A stretch of DNA of 59,467 nucleotides from Campylobacteraceae bacterium (lineage in GTDB: Bacteria > Campylobacterota > Campylobacteria > Campylobacterales > Sulfurovaceae). The stretch lies in the NCBI GenBank assembly GCA_027038295.1, contig JALVXD010000053.1, positions 1 to 59,467 of the forward strand. The letters are read 5' to 3'. The notes below the pieces were generated by a model that did not search any database, was not told where the DNA came from, and saw nothing but the letters and a program-made list of their open reading frames with translations. The translations under genes were made by a program, and so were the position numbers. This document shows positions 14,646 to 24,621 of this stretch, piece by piece. Each line of letters begins with the position of its first letter. Position 1 is the stretch's first letter.

Positions 14646-17399
14646 ATGGAATTTAAAGATACACTTCTACTACCAAAAACAAAATTTCCTATGCGTGGAA
14701 ATCTCCCAAATAACGAACCAAAACGATACCAAGCATGGTATGATGCAAATATGTACGAGCAGATGAAAACGAAGCGTGAAGGTGCTGAAATGTTTACCTT
14801 GCACGATGGACCTCCTTATGCTAATGGTGATATTCATATTGGTCATGCTCTAAATAAGACACTTAAAGACATTATTTTAAAATACAACTATTTTCAGGGT
14901 AAATCGGTACGTATGACTCCAGGTTGGGACTGTCATGGGCTTCCTATTGAGCAAAAAGTTGAAGATAAAATGGGCACGGCTAAAAAAGAGACACTTTCTA
15001 TCTCTAAGTTTAGAGAGATTTGTCGTCTTACAGCTCAAAAGGCTGTTGATGGTCAAAGAAAAGGATTTAAACAGCTTGGAATCATGGCAGATTGGGAAAA
15101 CCCTTACATTACTATGGATTTTAAGTTTGAAGCCAATATCTATAGAACTCTTTGTGAAGTGGCAAAAAAAGGTCTGCTTGTAGAACGTCATAAACCTATC
15201 TTTTGGTCATGGGCTGCAAGAACTGCTCTGGCTGATGCAGAGGTAGAGTATGAAGACAAAGAAGACTACACCATGTACGTAAACTTTGAGCTTTCAGATA
15301 TGGCTAAAGAGAAACTTGGTATTGAGGGTGATGCAGGTGTGGTTATTTGGACAACTACGCCTTGGACACTTCCAGCAAATACAGGTATTTCTTTAAATCC
15401 TGAAGAGATGTATGTTCTCGGAGAGCATGGGCATATCGTAGCAGAAGCTCGTTATGATGCTATGATAGAAGAGGGTGTTGTAGCAGGTCATTCAAGTAGA
15501 AAAATATCGGCTAAAGAGCTTGATGGACTTTTAGCGATTAACCCTTTAAATGGACGAAGTTCAAAAATTGTTCTAGGTGACCATGTTTTAATGGATGGTG
15601 GTACAGGTTGTGTTCATACAGCTCCAGGGCATGGTGAAGATGACTACAAAGTAGGGCTTAAAAATGGACTAGAAGTTGTAATGCCTGTAGATGAGCGTGG
15701 ATGTTACGATGAGTCAGTAGTAGGGCTTAACCTGCTTCCAAATGCCGAAGAATTTGTGGGAATGCACATTTTTAAAGCCAATGAGAAGATTTTAGAGCTT
15801 CTTGGTGATTCACTTCTTAAAGTAGGGAAATTTACGCACTCATACCCACACTGTTGGAGAACTAAAAAACCTCTTATCTATAGAGCAACAAACCAATGGT
15901 TCATCTCTGTAGATGATAAGCCAGAGGGTTCAGATGAGTCACTTAGAGCGTCGGCACTTAGCTCACTTGAAGAGGTTAAATTTTACCCTAAAAGTTCAGA
16001 AAACAGATTAAAACCTATGGTAGAGGGACGACCTGACTGGTGTATCTCTCGTCAGAGAAGTTGGGGGGTGCCAATAGCATTCTTTAGAGTGAAAGCAACC
16101 AAAAAAGTAATTTTTGATGAGAAAGTTTTAGACTTCATCGCTGATATTTTTGAAGAGAAGGGAACAGATGTTTGGTACGACATGGAGATAGAAGAGCTTC
16201 TTCACCCTGAGTGTGCGTACAAAGCAGATGAGCTTGAAAAAGTAGGGCATATTTTAGATGTATGGTTTGACTCAGGTTCTACATGGAATGCTGTTTTAGA
16301 GTCTGGAAACTATGATGCTGGTGAGTATCCAGCTTCACTTTACATTGAAGGGTCTGACCAACACAGAGGTTGGTTTCAAACTTCACTGCTCTTAAGTTCT
16401 GCTATTCATCAGAAATCACCATACAAAACATTGATAACCCATGGTTTCACTGTTGATGCTAAGGGTGAGAAGATGTCTAAATCAAAGGGGAATGTTATCG
16501 CTCCTGATAAAGTTATTAAGCAGTATGGTTCAGAGATTTTACGTCTTTGGGTTGCATTATCTGACTATCAACATGACCTTAAAATCTCCGATGGGATTTT
16601 ACAGCAGACAGCTGAACAGTATAGAAAACTGAGAAATACATTTAGATTTTTAATGGCAAATGTTGATGGTTTAGAGAGAGTAGTAGAGCCAAGTGAATAT
16701 AATGAGATAGATAGATGGATTTTATCAAAAGCTACAGAGGTATTTGCTTCTGTAAATGCTTCATTCCAAGAGTATGATTTTTTAAGAGGTTTTGCTACAC
16801 TAAACAACTTTGTAACCAATGAGTTAAGTGGAATCTATATGGACATCACTAAAGACAGACTCTATTGTGATGGTCAAAACTCTGCTACTAGAATGTCAAC
16901 ACAGTCAGCAATGGTGCTTATCTCTAAAGCGATGATGGCATTGGTTGCTCCTGTTCTTACTTATACTGTAGATGAGGTGTTGGACTATGCACCTGATATT
17001 GTAAAAGGTGACATGGAGAGTGTATTTGACTTGGTATATGAAGCGTTACCAGATGTTGGTGAAGCTTTTGATGACACACTTCTTGTAGAAGCTAGAGGTA
17101 AATTTTCAGAGTCTATTGATAAACTCAAAAAAGAGAAACTTATTAAGTCTACACTAGAGCTTGAAATTCAAGGTGATGCAGGTGCATTTGCTATTGAAGA
17201 TGCTAAAAACTTAGAAGATTGGTTTATGGTTTCAGCTATTAAAAGTAGCTGTTCTGGTGAGCAAGTAGGGTCGTTTGAGCTTGATGGTATGAGTTTTACA
17301 GTACATAAAGCAGAAAAAGCCAAGTGTCCAAGATGTTGGAGATTTACTTCAACCCATGAAGAGTCTGCTTGTGAAAGATGTGCTGAGGTAGTGGCTTAA
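14646..17399 (+). CDS. ileS: Isoleucyl-tRNA synthetase
   Basis: Charges tRNA-Ile. The start at ATG 14646 (MEFKDTLLLPKTKFPMRGNLP) fits family N-termini and has AAGG upstream; a longer frame from 14553 would add a spurious hydrophobic extension. Length is 917 residues. The class I HIGH motif is in NGDIHIGHA near residue 61. The editing domain contains VIWTTTPWTLPANTGI and GTGCVHTAPGHGEDDY. KMSKS lies in GEKMSKSKGNV near residue 608. The C-terminal zinc site has cysteine pairs in CPRCW and CERC. Its stop TAA shares its last base with the ATG of the next small ORF. Confidence 0.98.
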   Translation: MEFKDTLLLPKTKFPMRGNLPNNEPKRYQAWYDANMYEQMKTKREGAEMFTLHDGPPYANGDIHIGHALNKTLKDIILKYNYFQGKSVRMTPGWDCHGLPIEQKVEDKMGTAKKETLSISKFREICRLTAQKAVDGQRKGFKQLGIMADWENPYITMDFKFEANIYRTLCEVAKKGLLVERHKPIFWSWAARTALADAEVEYEDKEDYTMYVNFELSDMAKEKLGIEGDAGVVIWTTTPWTLPANTGISLNPEEMYVLGEHGHIVAEARYDAMIEEGVVAGHSSRKISAKELDGLLAINPLNGRSSKIVLGDHVLMDGGTGCVHTAPGHGEDDYKVGLKNGLEVVMPVDERGCYDESVVGLNLLPNAEEFVGMHIFKANEKILELLGDSLLKVGKFTHSYPHCWRTKKPLIYRATNQWFISVDDKPEGSDESLRASALSSLEEVKFYPKSSENRLKPMVEGRPDWCISRQRSWGVPIAFFRVKATKKVIFDEKVLDFIADIFEEKGTDVWYDMEIEELLHPECAYKADELEKVGHILDVWFDSGSTWNAVLESGNYDAGEYPASLYIEGSDQHRGWFQTSLLLSSAIHQKSPYKTLITHGFTVDAKGEKMSKSKGNVIAPDKVIKQYGSEILRLWVALSDYQHDLKISDGILQQTAEQYRKLRNTFRFLMANVDGLERVVEPSEYNEIDRWILSKATEVFASVNASFQEYDFLRGFATLNNFVTNELSGIYMDITKDRLYCDGQNSATRMSTQSAMVLISKAMMALVAPVLTYTVDEVLDYAPDIVKGDMESVFDLVYEALPDVGEAFDDTLLVEARGKFSESIDKLKKEKLIKSTLELEIQGDAGAFAIEDAKNLEDWFMVSAIKSSCSGEQVGSFELDGMSFTVHKAEKAKCPRCWRFTSTHEESACERCAEVVA

Positions 17400-17542
17400 T
17401 GTTTGATTTAAGCCAACCCATAGGTAATGAAGTCATTATCGGTTCTATAGTTTTCATATTGCTTGTTGTGGGTGTTGGACTGTTGGTTGTTGAATATTAT
17501 AAAAAGAGACAAAATAGTTTAGAGATAAAAGATAAAAAATGA
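17399..17542 (+). CDS. Small single-pass membrane protein, 47 aa
   Basis: ATG at 17399 overlaps the ileS stop codon (TAATG), and its TGA overlaps the next start (ATGA at 17539). Both junctions are translational-coupling arrangements. The protein begins MFDLSQPIGNEVIIG and has a strong TM helix (about residues 14-33), followed by a basic tail YYKKRQN ending in KDKK. No family is recognised. Tight coupling on both sides makes it a credible gene despite its size. Confidence 0.65.
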   Translation: MFDLSQPIGNEVIIGSIVFILLVVGVGLLVVEYYKKRQNSLEIKDKK

Positions 17543-18066
17543 ATGAAATAGTAAATAACTATAAGCTCTTTGGAGTGATTTTTATAACTGTCTTATTGAT
17601 AGTTATCGTGGTTTATAAATTTCTTTTTGAAAAAGATAATAGAATTCAAGAATCTGATTTCGATTCTGAAGAGAGTGAAATTTCTAATCCTATTAGTGAT
17701 GATAAAAAGATGTTTAATAAATTCTATAAACTTTTACCTCCTGCAGCAGGGAGTATTTTCTTTTTAAGAAACAATAGTATGACGATGGTGTTTCATATAC
17801 GTAGCCTTGATGGTATCTATACATTTTATGAAGAGTGCAAAAATAATGTATATGTGTTTATGGATGAAGAGCTAGAGGCGTTAAAAAAAGATTTTTATCT
17901 TGCTGTTGAACAATATTTGTTCACTTTTGAGCTTAACTCTAAAGAGACCAGTAGTGGTTATTATAAGGTACGTTATAATGTAGATGGATTACATATTCTT
18001 ATAGATGATCTTCTCAAAAAATATGATAAATTCGCTTACCTGGGACAAAAGAAACTAATTTTGTAA
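17539..18066 (+). CDS. Uncharacterised membrane-anchored protein
   Basis: A 175-residue protein with one N-terminal TM helix (about residues 10-28, GVIFITVLLIVIVVYKFLF). An acidic linker follows (EESEISNPISDD), then a soluble domain of about 120 residues of mixed alpha/beta composition (FFLRNNSMTMVFHIRSL, VYVFMDEELEALKKDF, GYYKVRYNVDGLHILIDDLL). I do not recognise the family. It is coupled through ATGA to the 47-aa membrane protein and follows ileS. Confidence 0.75.
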   Translation: MNEIVNNYKLFGVIFITVLLIVIVVYKFLFEKDNRIQESDFDSEESEISNPISDDKKMFNKFYKLLPPAAGSIFFLRNNSMTMVFHIRSLDGIYTFYEECKNNVYVFMDEELEALKKDFYLAVEQYLFTFELNSKETSSGYYKVRYNVDGLHILIDDLLKKYDKFAYLGQKKLIL

Positions 18067-18171
18067 TGATAAAAGGAAAAAAATGTTGAAAAATAGAGTT
18101 CGCAGTATAGACACTTCAAGGGAATTATGAATCTATTTTTTTATAGGTAAAGTAGCTAAAAAGGAACTTTT

Positions 18172-18336
18172 GTGATACGTAAAATATTTTTAATAACAAT
18201 GCTCTCTTCTGTATACCTCTATGCCTCATTAACTCCTGAGCTTTACTTGACCTATGCCATACCTGTGTTGTTGTTACTTATTTTAGTTTGGGCAGTCGAT
18301 AAGGTATATAAAATTTGGAAAGATATGCGTAGTTAA
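18172..18336 (+). CDS. Small membrane protein, 54 aa
   Basis: GTG at 18172 preceded by AAGGAA at the proper distance, with stop TAA at 18334. The N-terminus MIRKIFLITMLSSVYLYAS looks like a signal peptide or TM helix. A second hydrophobic segment (YAIPVLLLLILVWAV) precedes the basic C-terminus KVYKIWKDMRS. No known family is recognised. The same strand and the site between ileS and gatA suggest co-transcription with the preceding genes. Confidence 0.6.
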   Translation: MIRKIFLITMLSSVYLYASLTPELYLTYAIPVLLLLILVWAVDKVYKIWKDMRS

Positions 18337-18380
18337 TATGTGGATATTGTTCTTTTAGAGAAACTATTATTATAATTTGG

Positions 18381-18386
18381 TATAAT
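18381..18386 (+). promoter_or_regulatory. -10 box upstream of gatA
   Basis: TATAAT at 18381-18386, 44 bp before the gatA GTG start. A second TATAAT at 18371-18376 overlaps the same region. No clear -35 box is seen. Confidence 0.55.
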
Positions 18387-18429
18387 CACGCAATTTTTAT
18401 ATTTAGCATAATATAGGTTAGGAAAAACA

Positions 18430-19770
18430 GTGATTACATTAAAAGAAGCATTAACAAAAAGCAATGAAGAGCTTGAAGCACTCAAAGTTGAGATGGAAGC
18501 CAAAGCCAAAGAGGGTGGGCTGAATGCCTATATTGACTTCGCTTCGGCTGGTGAGGGTGTGCCTATTCTTATTAAAGACAACATTCAAGTAAAAGATTGG
18601 TCTGTAACTTCTGGTTCGCAGATTCTTCAAGGGTATGTGGCTCCTTATAATGCGACAGTTATAGAAAACCTAAAAGCAAAAGGTTTCTCTGCCTTTGGAC
18701 GTGCAAACATGGATGAGTTTGCTATGGGGTCTACTACCGAGAGCTCTTTTTATGGTGTGACAAAAAACCCTTATGGAGATGACAGAGTTCCAGGTGGGTC
18801 ATCGGGTGGTTCTGCTGCTGCTGTAGCAGGGGGAATTGCTATTGCTGCTCTTGGTTCTGACACGGGTGGCTCTATTCGTCAACCTGCTGCTTACTGTGGT
18901 TGTGTGGGAATGAAACCTACTTATGGTCGTGTAAGTCGTTTTGGTTTAGCCTCTTATGCTTCAAGCCTTGACCAGATAGGTCCCATAACTCAAAATGTGG
19001 AAGATGCAGCCATTTTATATGATGCTATTGCTTCACATGATGAAAAAGACTCAACCTGTTCAACTTTGGAGTTGACACCTGTTACTGAAAATTTAAATCC
19101 TGATAGAAAGCTTACTATCGCTGTTATTGATAATTATGTTTCAGAAGCGAGTCAAGATATTCAAGATGCTTATGCTAAAACAGTTGAGGTGTTAAAAGAG
19201 GCTGGTCATACCATTGTTCATAAAGATATGGCAAATACGAAGTATGATATTGCTACTTATTACATTGTAGCAACAGCAGAAGCAACAACAAACTTGGCAC
19301 GTTATGATGGTATTCGTTATGGTAAACGTGTTGAGGGTGCAAACCTTGAAGAGACGTTTAGAAATACCAGAGCACAATTTGGTGATGAGGTAAAACGAAG
19401 AATTATGCTGGGGAACTTTGTTCTTTCAGCTGGTTACTACGATGCCTACTATGTAAAAGCTCAAAAAGTAAGACATCTGATTCGTGATGAGTTTAATGCT
19501 ATTTTTGAAGAGGCAGATTTGATTTTATCTCCTGTGGCTCCTACGGTTGCACCTAAAATAGGTTCCATTCATGACCCACTAGAGATGTATAAGTCTGATA
19601 TGTATACCATCGCAATTAACCTTGCTGGTCTTCCTGCACTCTCTTTACCTGTGGCAAAAGATACCCAAGGTATGCCCATAGGTCTTCAACTAATAGGAAA
19701 AGCATTTAACGAACAAGCTGTGTTTGATGGGGCGTTAAGCCTTGAGAACGCTATAAATTACACAAAATAA
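18430..19770 (+). CDS. gatA: Aspartyl/glutamyl-tRNA amidotransferase subunit A
   Basis: The glutaminase/amidase subunit of GatCAB, which converts misacylated Glu-tRNA-Gln and Asp-tRNA-Asn. It has 446 residues with GTG start at 18430. The amidase-signature catalytic set is present: Lys in [12 protein letters not shown], and serines in [16 protein letters not shown] and [16 protein letters not shown]. The tail [14 protein letters not shown] is typical. gatB and gatC are not adjacent, a common split in this phylum. It sits 14 bp upstream of guaB and is probably co-transcribed with it. Confidence 0.97.
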   Translation: MITLKEALTKSNEELEALKVEMEAKAKEGGLNAYIDFASAGEGVPILIKDNIQVKDWSVTSGSQILQGYVAPYNATVIENLKAKGFSAFGRANMDEFAMGSTTESSFYGVTKNPYGDDRVPGGSSGGSAAAVAGGIAIAALGSDTGGSIRQPAAYCGCVGMKPTYGRVSRFGLASYASSLDQIGPITQNVEDAAILYDAIASHDEKDSTCSTLELTPVTENLNPDRKLTIAVIDNYVSEASQDIQDAYAKTVEVLKEAGHTIVHKDMANTKYDIATYYIVATAEATTNLARYDGIRYGKRVEGANLEETFRNTRAQFGDEVKRRIMLGNFVLSAGYYDAYYVKAQKVRHLIRDEFNAIFEEADLILSPVAPTVAPKIGSIHDPLEMYKSDMYTIAINLAGLPALSLPVAKDTQGMPIGLQLIGKAFNEQAVFDGALSLENAINYTK

Positions 19771-19784
19771 AAGGAAACCTCTAC

Positions 19785-21230
19785 ATGAATATTAAGAAAA
19801 AAGCATTAACATTTGAAGACGTACTCTTGGTACCACAACACTCGACAGTACTTCCTAAAGAGGTTTGTATCAAGACCAATTTGACTAAACGTGTAACGTT
19901 AAATACACCTTTAGTATCAGCAGCCATGGATACGGTAACTGAGTACAAAGCAGCTATCGCTATGGCTCACCTTGGTGGGATTGGAATTATTCATAAAAAT
20001 ATGGATATTGAAGCTCAAGCAAAGCAGATTTCAAAAGTGAAAAAGTCTGAGAGTGGAATTATTATTGACCCTATCTATATATCAGCCAACAAAACAGTAG
20101 CTGATGCCGATGCTTTAATGGGTGAGTATAAAATTTCAGGTGTACCTGTGGTTGATGAGAACATGAAGCTTCTTGGAATTATTACCAACCGTGATATGCG
20201 TTTTATTACTGATATGTCAGCAATGATAGAAGATGTAATGACCAAAGCACCATTGGTAACTGCAAAAGCAGGAACAACACTCGATGAAGCAAGTAAGATA
20301 TTACAAGAACATAAGATTGAAAAGTTACCAATTGTTGATGAGGATGATGTGCTTCAAGGTCTTATTACCATTAAAGATATTGAAAAAAGAGAAAAGTTCC
20401 CAAATGCTAACAAAGATGAGCATGGACGACTTAGAGTAGGAGCAGCCATTGGTGTTGGTCAACTTGACCGTGCAACTGCCTTGGTTGAAGCTGGTGTTGA
20501 TGTTATTGTACTTGACTCTGCTCATGGACATTCTCAAGGGATTATAGACACACTTAAAGAGATAAAAGCAAACCTTGATGTAGATGTTATTGCAGGAAAT
20601 ATCGCCTCTGGTGCTGCTGCAAAAGATTTAATCGAAGCTGGTGCTGACGCTGTTAAGGTGGGGATTGGACCTGGTTCCATTTGTACTACTAGAATTGTAA
20701 CAGGTGTTGGTGTACCTCAAATTTCTGCTATTGACGAGGTCGCACAGGTAGCCAATGCTTTAGGTGTTCCTGTGGTAGCTGATGGTGGAGTTCGTTTCTC
20801 TGGTGATGTGGCTAAAGCATTAGCAGTAGGTGCAAGTTCTATTATGCTTGGTTCAGCATTAGCTGGAACCTATGAAGCTCCTGGTGAGATGATTTTGTTC
20901 AACGGTAGACAGTTTAAAGAGTACCGTGGTATGGGAAGTATTGGAGCCATGAGTAAAGGAAGCACCGACCGTTATTTCCAAGAGGGTACAGCTGCCGATA
21001 AGCTTGTTCCAGAAGGAATAGAAGGTCGTGTACCTTATAGGGGTAAAATAGCTTCTGTGGTTCACCAAATGATTGGTGGTTTACGGTCATCTATGGGGTA
21101 CTGTGGTTCAAAAGACATTAAAACATTTTGGGAAAAAGCAGAGTTTGTTGAGATTACTTCAGCAGGTTTAAGTGAAAGTCATGTTCATGATGTTACCATT
21201 ACGAAAGAGTCACCTAATTATCACTCATAA
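19785..21230 (+). CDS. guaB: Inosine-5'-monophosphate dehydrogenase
   Basis: Oxidises IMP to XMP with NAD, committing purines to GTP. It has 481 residues. The barrel begins [14 protein letters not shown]. Two CBS domains occupy about residues 95-205 ([31 protein letters not shown]). The catalytic cysteine is in [19 protein letters not shown], and the mobile flap carries [10 protein letters not shown] and [12 protein letters not shown]. It follows gatA and precedes the rplU promoter. Confidence 0.98.
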   Translation: MNIKKKALTFEDVLLVPQHSTVLPKEVCIKTNLTKRVTLNTPLVSAAMDTVTEYKAAIAMAHLGGIGIIHKNMDIEAQAKQISKVKKSESGIIIDPIYISANKTVADADALMGEYKISGVPVVDENMKLLGIITNRDMRFITDMSAMIEDVMTKAPLVTAKAGTTLDEASKILQEHKIEKLPIVDEDDVLQGLITIKDIEKREKFPNANKDEHGRLRVGAAIGVGQLDRATALVEAGVDVIVLDSAHGHSQGIIDTLKEIKANLDVDVIAGNIASGAAAKDLIEAGADAVKVGIGPGSICTTRIVTGVGVPQISAIDEVAQVANALGVPVVADGGVRFSGDVAKALAVGASSIMLGSALAGTYEAPGEMILFNGRQFKEYRGMGSIGAMSKGSTDRYFQEGTAADKLVPEGIEGRVPYRGKIASVVHQMIGGLRSSMGYCGSKDIKTFWEKAEFVEITSAGLSESHVHDVTITKESPNYHS

Positions 21231-21286
21231 ATAAGGAAATAAGCTCTTTATGCGTATCTTTAAAACAAAATTAAAAATGTTTTGGG

Positions 21287-21292
21287 TATAAT
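21287..21292 (+). promoter_or_regulatory. -10 box upstream of rplU-rpmA
   Basis: TATAAT at 21287-21292 in the context TTTTGGGTATAAT, 43 bp before the rplU ATG. The preceding sequence is A-rich, consistent with the phylum's -10-driven promoters. Confidence 0.65.
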
Positions 21293-21334
21293 CTCAAACT
21301 TTTTAAAATAACAACAATTACTGAAGGGTTTGCA

Positions 21335-21640
21335 ATGTACGCAATCATTAAAGCAAGTGGTCAACAATTTAAAGTTCAAGAGGGTGATATCATCTGTTTT
21401 GACAAAATGAGTTTAGAACCAAAAAGTGCTGTAGAATTCAAAGAAGTTCTAGCACTAGACAACGGTGACTTAACTGTAGGTACTCCTTTTGTAGAGGGTG
21501 CAGTGGTTAAAGGTGAGGTGATTAACGAAGGTCGTGACAAAAAAGTTATCATCTATAAAAAACGAAGAAGAAAAGATTCAAAGCTTAAAAGAGGTTTCAG
21601 AAGAGACTTTACTAGAGTTAGAATTACATCTATAGCATAA
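21335..21640 (+). CDS. rplU: 50S ribosomal protein L21 (bL21)
   Basis: A 101-residue ribosomal protein that binds 23S rRNA. The start [18 protein letters not shown] and the basic C-terminal [15 protein letters not shown] stretch are characteristic. It is first gene of the rplU-rpmA pair, with the usual 10-bp gap, and normally lies upstream of obg; here an extra gene and an AT-rich stretch intervene. Confidence 0.98.
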   Translation: MYAIIKASGQQFKVQEGDIICFDKMSLEPKSAVEFKEVLALDNGDLTVGTPFVEGAVVKGEVINEGRDKKVIIYKKRRRKDSKLKRGFRRDFTRVRITSIA

Positions 21641-21650
21641 GGAGCATAAT

Positions 21651-21905
21651 ATGGCACACAAAAAAGGTCAAGGTTCTACACAGAATAACCGTGATTCAGC
21701 TGGACGTCGTCTAGGTGTTAAGAAATATGGTAGTGAATCAGTAATTGCTGGAAATATCATTATTAGACAAAGAGGAACAAAAGTTCACCCAGGTACTGGT
21801 GTTGGTATGGGTAAAGACCATACAATTTTTGCACTTGTTGATGGTGTTGTTAAATTTAGCAACGTTTCACGTGGTAAAAAAAGAGTTTCTGTAATACCTG
21901 CATAA
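21651..21905 (+). CDS. rpmA: 50S ribosomal protein L27 (bL27)
   Basis: An 84-residue protein near the peptidyl transferase centre. [20 protein letters not shown], the core [12 protein letters not shown] and the tail KRVSVIPA are diagnostic. The N-terminus begins directly with AHKKG, without the cleavable extension found in Firmicutes. It ends 40 bp before a convergent small gene, with a hairpin between them. Confidence 0.98.
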   Translation: MAHKKGQGSTQNNRDSAGRRLGVKKYGSESVIAGNIIIRQRGTKVHPGTGVGMGKDHTIFALVDGVVKFSNVSRGKKRVSVIPA

Positions 21906-21917
21906 TCTTTAAATTGG

Positions 21918-21945
21918 ATAGATGGAGTTTTAAACTCTCATCTAT
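21918..21945. terminator. Hairpin between rpmA and the convergent PG-binding gene
   Basis: ATAGATG-GAGTTT pairs with AAACTC-TCATCTAT with one bulged base. It ends flush with the stop codon of the minus-strand gene. It is placed to terminate both convergent genes. Confidence 0.6.
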
Positions 21946-22197
21946 TTATACAGCTTTTGAATGCTGTCTCTCATACTCTAAATCAATCTCTATCATAGTT
22001 TTATAATCAACTATTCCATTAACCTTTAAGTTATGCATTGATTGAAACTCTTTTACAATTCTATTGGTCTCTTTTCCAAAAATACCATCTTCCACCAGAT
22101 TTTCTCCGATTTCATTTAGATTTTTTTGTAAAATATACACCATAATACCTTTGGTACCAATGTTTAAATTTTGAAAATCATAGTTCTTGTTTTGCAT
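21946..22197 (-). CDS. Orphan peptidoglycan-binding-domain (PG_binding_1) protein without signal peptide
   Basis: I chose ATG 22197 (MQNKNYDFQNLNIG) because AAAGGAG lies just upstream; an in-frame ATG at 22251 lacks one. The protein is 83 residues and almost entirely one PG_binding_1 repeat: LNIGTKGIMVYILQKNLNEIG, VEDGIFGKETNRIVKEFQSMHNL, VNGIVDYKTMIEI. No signal peptide, TM helix or catalytic domain is present, so how it would reach the wall is unclear. It interrupts the usual rplU-rpmA-obg order and has a very AT-rich upstream region. Confidence 0.78.
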   Translation of the reverse strand: MQNKNYDFQNLNIGTKGIMVYILQKNLNEIGENLVEDGIFGKETNRIVKEFQSMHNLKVNGIVDYKTMIEIDLEYERQHSKAV

Positions 22198-22660
22198 AAT
22201 AAATCTCCTTTGTAATTTTTCTTTAAATATAACTCCATCTGAATAATACATAAAAGATATCTGTTTATCTATAAAGCGATATTGGTATATTAAATATAAA
22301 ATAAATTCTAAAGTTTTTATCTATGTGAAATCTAATTAAATATAATTATTATAAAAAAATATGTTATTTTATGTGAAGTTATTTTCTATTCATGAGTAAA
22401 AATAAACCAATATGGTAGTAAATGTGAAATTTTTTTATAAACTAATGGTTGTTTTTTTTAAATATGAAAAAAAATTTCTTTTTTTAGTTTTGAAAATATT
22501 TTAAAAAATATTAAAAATGTTTCAAATTTTCTCAAAAAGTTACACTTTTGTTACAAATATATATTTTTTACATTATTTTATTGACAATTTATAACAAATT
22601 ATATAGCAAAAAGTTTGTTAGAGTAGTTTTAGTTTCAATACACCTACATGCTCTTTTAGA

Positions 22661-22666
22661 TATAAT
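22661..22666 (+). promoter_or_regulatory. -10 box upstream of obg
   Basis: TATAAT in TTTTAGATATAATTCC, 51 bp before the obg start codon. A small GTAG-headed palindrome (22679-22701) lies between this box and the start, so it would be in the 5' leader. Confidence 0.55.
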
Positions 22667-22678
22667 TCCATAATTATA

Positions 22679-22701
22679 GTAGGGTAGACATATATGTCTG
22701 C
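22679..22701. repeat. Possible REP-like unit in the obg leader
   Basis: GTAG at 22679-22682, then GTAGACATA/TATGTCTGC (22684-22701), a near-perfect palindrome with one G-T pair and no dedicated loop. The head matches the other REP-like units, but the stem is AT-rich and weaker. It lies 15 bp before the obg start codon. Confidence 0.35.
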
Positions 22702-22716
22702 TCATGAAGGAAGTTT

Positions 22717-23838
22717 ATGTTCGTAGATAGTGTAGATATAATGCTAAGTTCAGGTAAAGGTGGAGCAGGTTGTGTTTCATTCTGGACAGAGAAGTTTGTA
22801 GCCAAAGGTGGTCCAGATGGTGGTGATGGTGGAAAAGGTGGTAATGTCTATTTTGTTGTAGATAATAATACCGATACTTTATCTGCCTTAAGAGGTCGTA
22901 ACCATATAAAAGCAGAAAATGGTCAACCTGGGGAAGGTCGTAAATGTTATGGTCGTAAAGGTAAAAGTGTAGACATTATAGTTCCTCCAGGAACACAGGT
23001 GGTAGATGCTTTAACAGATGAAGTATTGTATGATTTGGTAGAAGAGGGAGAGAGAGTTCTTTTTCTAGAAGGTGGGAAAGGTGGTCTTGGAAACATGCAC
23101 TTTAAAAATGCTTCTAATCAAAGACCAACCTATGCTCAACCAGGGCTTCCTGGGGTAACCAAAGAGCTTAGACTTGAAATGAAACTCATAGCTGATGTTG
23201 GTTTGGTAGGGTATCCAAGTGTAGGGAAATCTACACTTATTTCAGCTGTTTCAAATGCACGTCCTAAAGTTGCTTCTTATGAGTTTACAACATTGACTCC
23301 AAATCTTGGTGTGGTAATGGTTGGTGAGTATGACTCATTTATGATGGCAGATATTCCAGGAATTATAGAGGGTGCAAGTGATGGTCGTGGTTTAGGTCTT
23401 GAGTTTTTAAAACATATTGAGAGAACCAAAACACTACTTCTACTTGTAGATGCAGCGAACTATCGTGACATGAAGTATCAGTATGAAACTTTATTAGTAG
23501 AGTTAGAGCGTTATTCTGAAGAGTTGGCTGGAAGAAGGTTTGCTGTTGCTATTACAAAATGTGATACTTTTCCTGTTGAAGAGGTCAATGAATTAACAGA
23601 ACAGTTTTTAGCAGATATAGGTTTAGAAGTAAATAAAACACTTAATAAATATAAAGCCAATAAAGAGTATAGCTCTTATGGTTTCGTGGAAGACTTTGGT
23701 GTAAACTTACCAAAAGATGAACCTCTTTTTGTTTTACCAATTTCATCTATTTCTCACCTAAATACAGAAGCTTTACGTTATACACTTAAATCTTTTGTTA
23801 ACTCAGTTACAGAACAAGAGAAAGAGGACCATGAGTAG
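22717..23838 (+). CDS. obg: Obg-family GTPase
   Basis: Essential GTPase acting in 50S ribosome assembly and stress signalling. It has 373 residues. The glycine-rich Obg fold occupies about residues 1-158 ([42 protein letters not shown]). The G domain follows, with G1 GYPSVGKST, switch [11 protein letters not shown]3 DIPGIIEGA and G4 TKCD. The C-terminus is shorter and more acidic than a full OCT domain. Its end overlaps proB by 8 bp. Confidence 0.97.
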   Translation: MFVDSVDIMLSSGKGGAGCVSFWTEKFVAKGGPDGGDGGKGGNVYFVVDNNTDTLSALRGRNHIKAENGQPGEGRKCYGRKGKSVDIIVPPGTQVVDALTDEVLYDLVEEGERVLFLEGGKGGLGNMHFKNASNQRPTYAQPGLPGVTKELRLEMKLIADVGLVGYPSVGKSTLISAVSNARPKVASYEFTTLTPNLGVVMVGEYDSFMMADIPGIIEGASDGRGLGLEFLKHIERTKTLLLLVDAANYRDMKYQYETLLVELERYSEELAGRRFAVAITKCDTFPVEEVNELTEQFLADIGLEVNKTLNKYKANKEYSSYGFVEDFGVNLPKDEPLFVLPISSISHLNTEALRYTLKSFVNSVTEQEKEDHE

Positions 23839-24610
23839 GTCTAATGAGTATCAACGGATTGTTATAAAAGTTGGTTCTCATGTATTGACTGAAGAGGGAA
23901 ATGTTTCAAAAGAGAGAATGAGTGACTTTGTTGAACTTGTTGCCTCTATTATGGCAAAAAGTATAGAGGTCATTGTTGTTAGTTCGGGAGCTGTTTCAGC
24001 AGGATATACGGTTTTACCTTTAGATAGATGGTCTGTAGGAAATAAGCAAGTACTTGCTGCCATAGGTCAACCACTCCTACTCAAAATGTATCAAGAGAAG
24101 TTTGCAAAACATAATATCATCTGTTCACAAGTTCTTTTGAGTGCAGCTGATTTGGACTCTAAAAAACGAACACATTTAGCACAAGTTGCAATGGATGGTC
24201 TACTCTCTAATGGTGTGGTGCCTATTATCAATGAAAATGATGTGATAGCTACAGAAGAGTTAGAGTTTGGAGACAATGACCAGCTCTCTGCATATGTGGC
24301 AGAAAATTTTAATGCAGAGTTGTTGGTGATACTTTCAGACATAGATGCTCTTTATGATAAAGACCCCCATAAGTTTGATGATGCAGTCATCCGTAAAGAG
24401 GTTTCGGCTCTTACGGAAGAGGAGTTAACTGCTCCAACCACAGCAAACAATGAGTTTGCAACAGGTGGAATAGTAACCAAACTAAAAGCTGCAGATTTTT
24501 TACTACATAATGGTAAAAAAGTATTTTTAGCAACAGGATTTGGATTGGAAGATGCAAGAAGTTTTTTACTTGATGGTGTTCAGAAGGGTGGAACGCTTTT
24601 TTCTAATTAA
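23831..24610 (+). CDS. proB: Glutamate 5-kinase, short form without PUA domain
   Basis: First step of proline synthesis: phosphorylates glutamate. I place the start at ATG 23831 ([19 protein letters not shown]), with AGAGGACC upstream, overlapping obg by 8 bp; the 259 residues match an amino-acid-kinase domain alone. Signatures are [47 protein letters not shown] and the [12 protein letters not shown] site. The C-terminal PUA domain of E. coli ProB is absent, as is usual in this phylum. proA is not adjacent. Confidence 0.96.
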   Translation: MSRSNEYQRIVIKVGSHVLTEEGNVSKERMSDFVELVASIMAKSIEVIVVSSGAVSAGYTVLPLDRWSVGNKQVLAAIGQPLLLKMYQEKFAKHNIICSQVLLSAADLDSKKRTHLAQVAMDGLLSNGVVPIINENDVIATEELEFGDNDQLSAYVAENFNAELLVILSDIDALYDKDPHKFDDAVIRKEVSALTEEELTAPTTANNEFATGGIVTKLKAADFLLHNGKKVFLATGFGLEDARSFLLDGVQKGGTLFSN

Positions 24611-24621
24611 AATATATCTTG

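Larger units (their letters stand above)
22198..22716. other. AT-rich intergenic region (about 520 bp) upstream of obg
   Basis: No coding or RNA gene is supported. The stretch 22250-22620 is extremely AT-rich with A- and T-tracts. It presumably carries the promoter of the minus-strand PG-binding gene and, at 22661-22666, a TATAAT for obg. It could be foreign DNA that arrived with the PG-binding gene, or a bent or nucleoid-protein-bound region (inference). Confidence 0.6.

Noticed and set aside
18083-18130. 15-codon ORF with AAAGGAAA upstream between the 175-aa gene and the 54-aa gene
   Set aside because: Too short and without coupling or conservation evidence; left uncalled.
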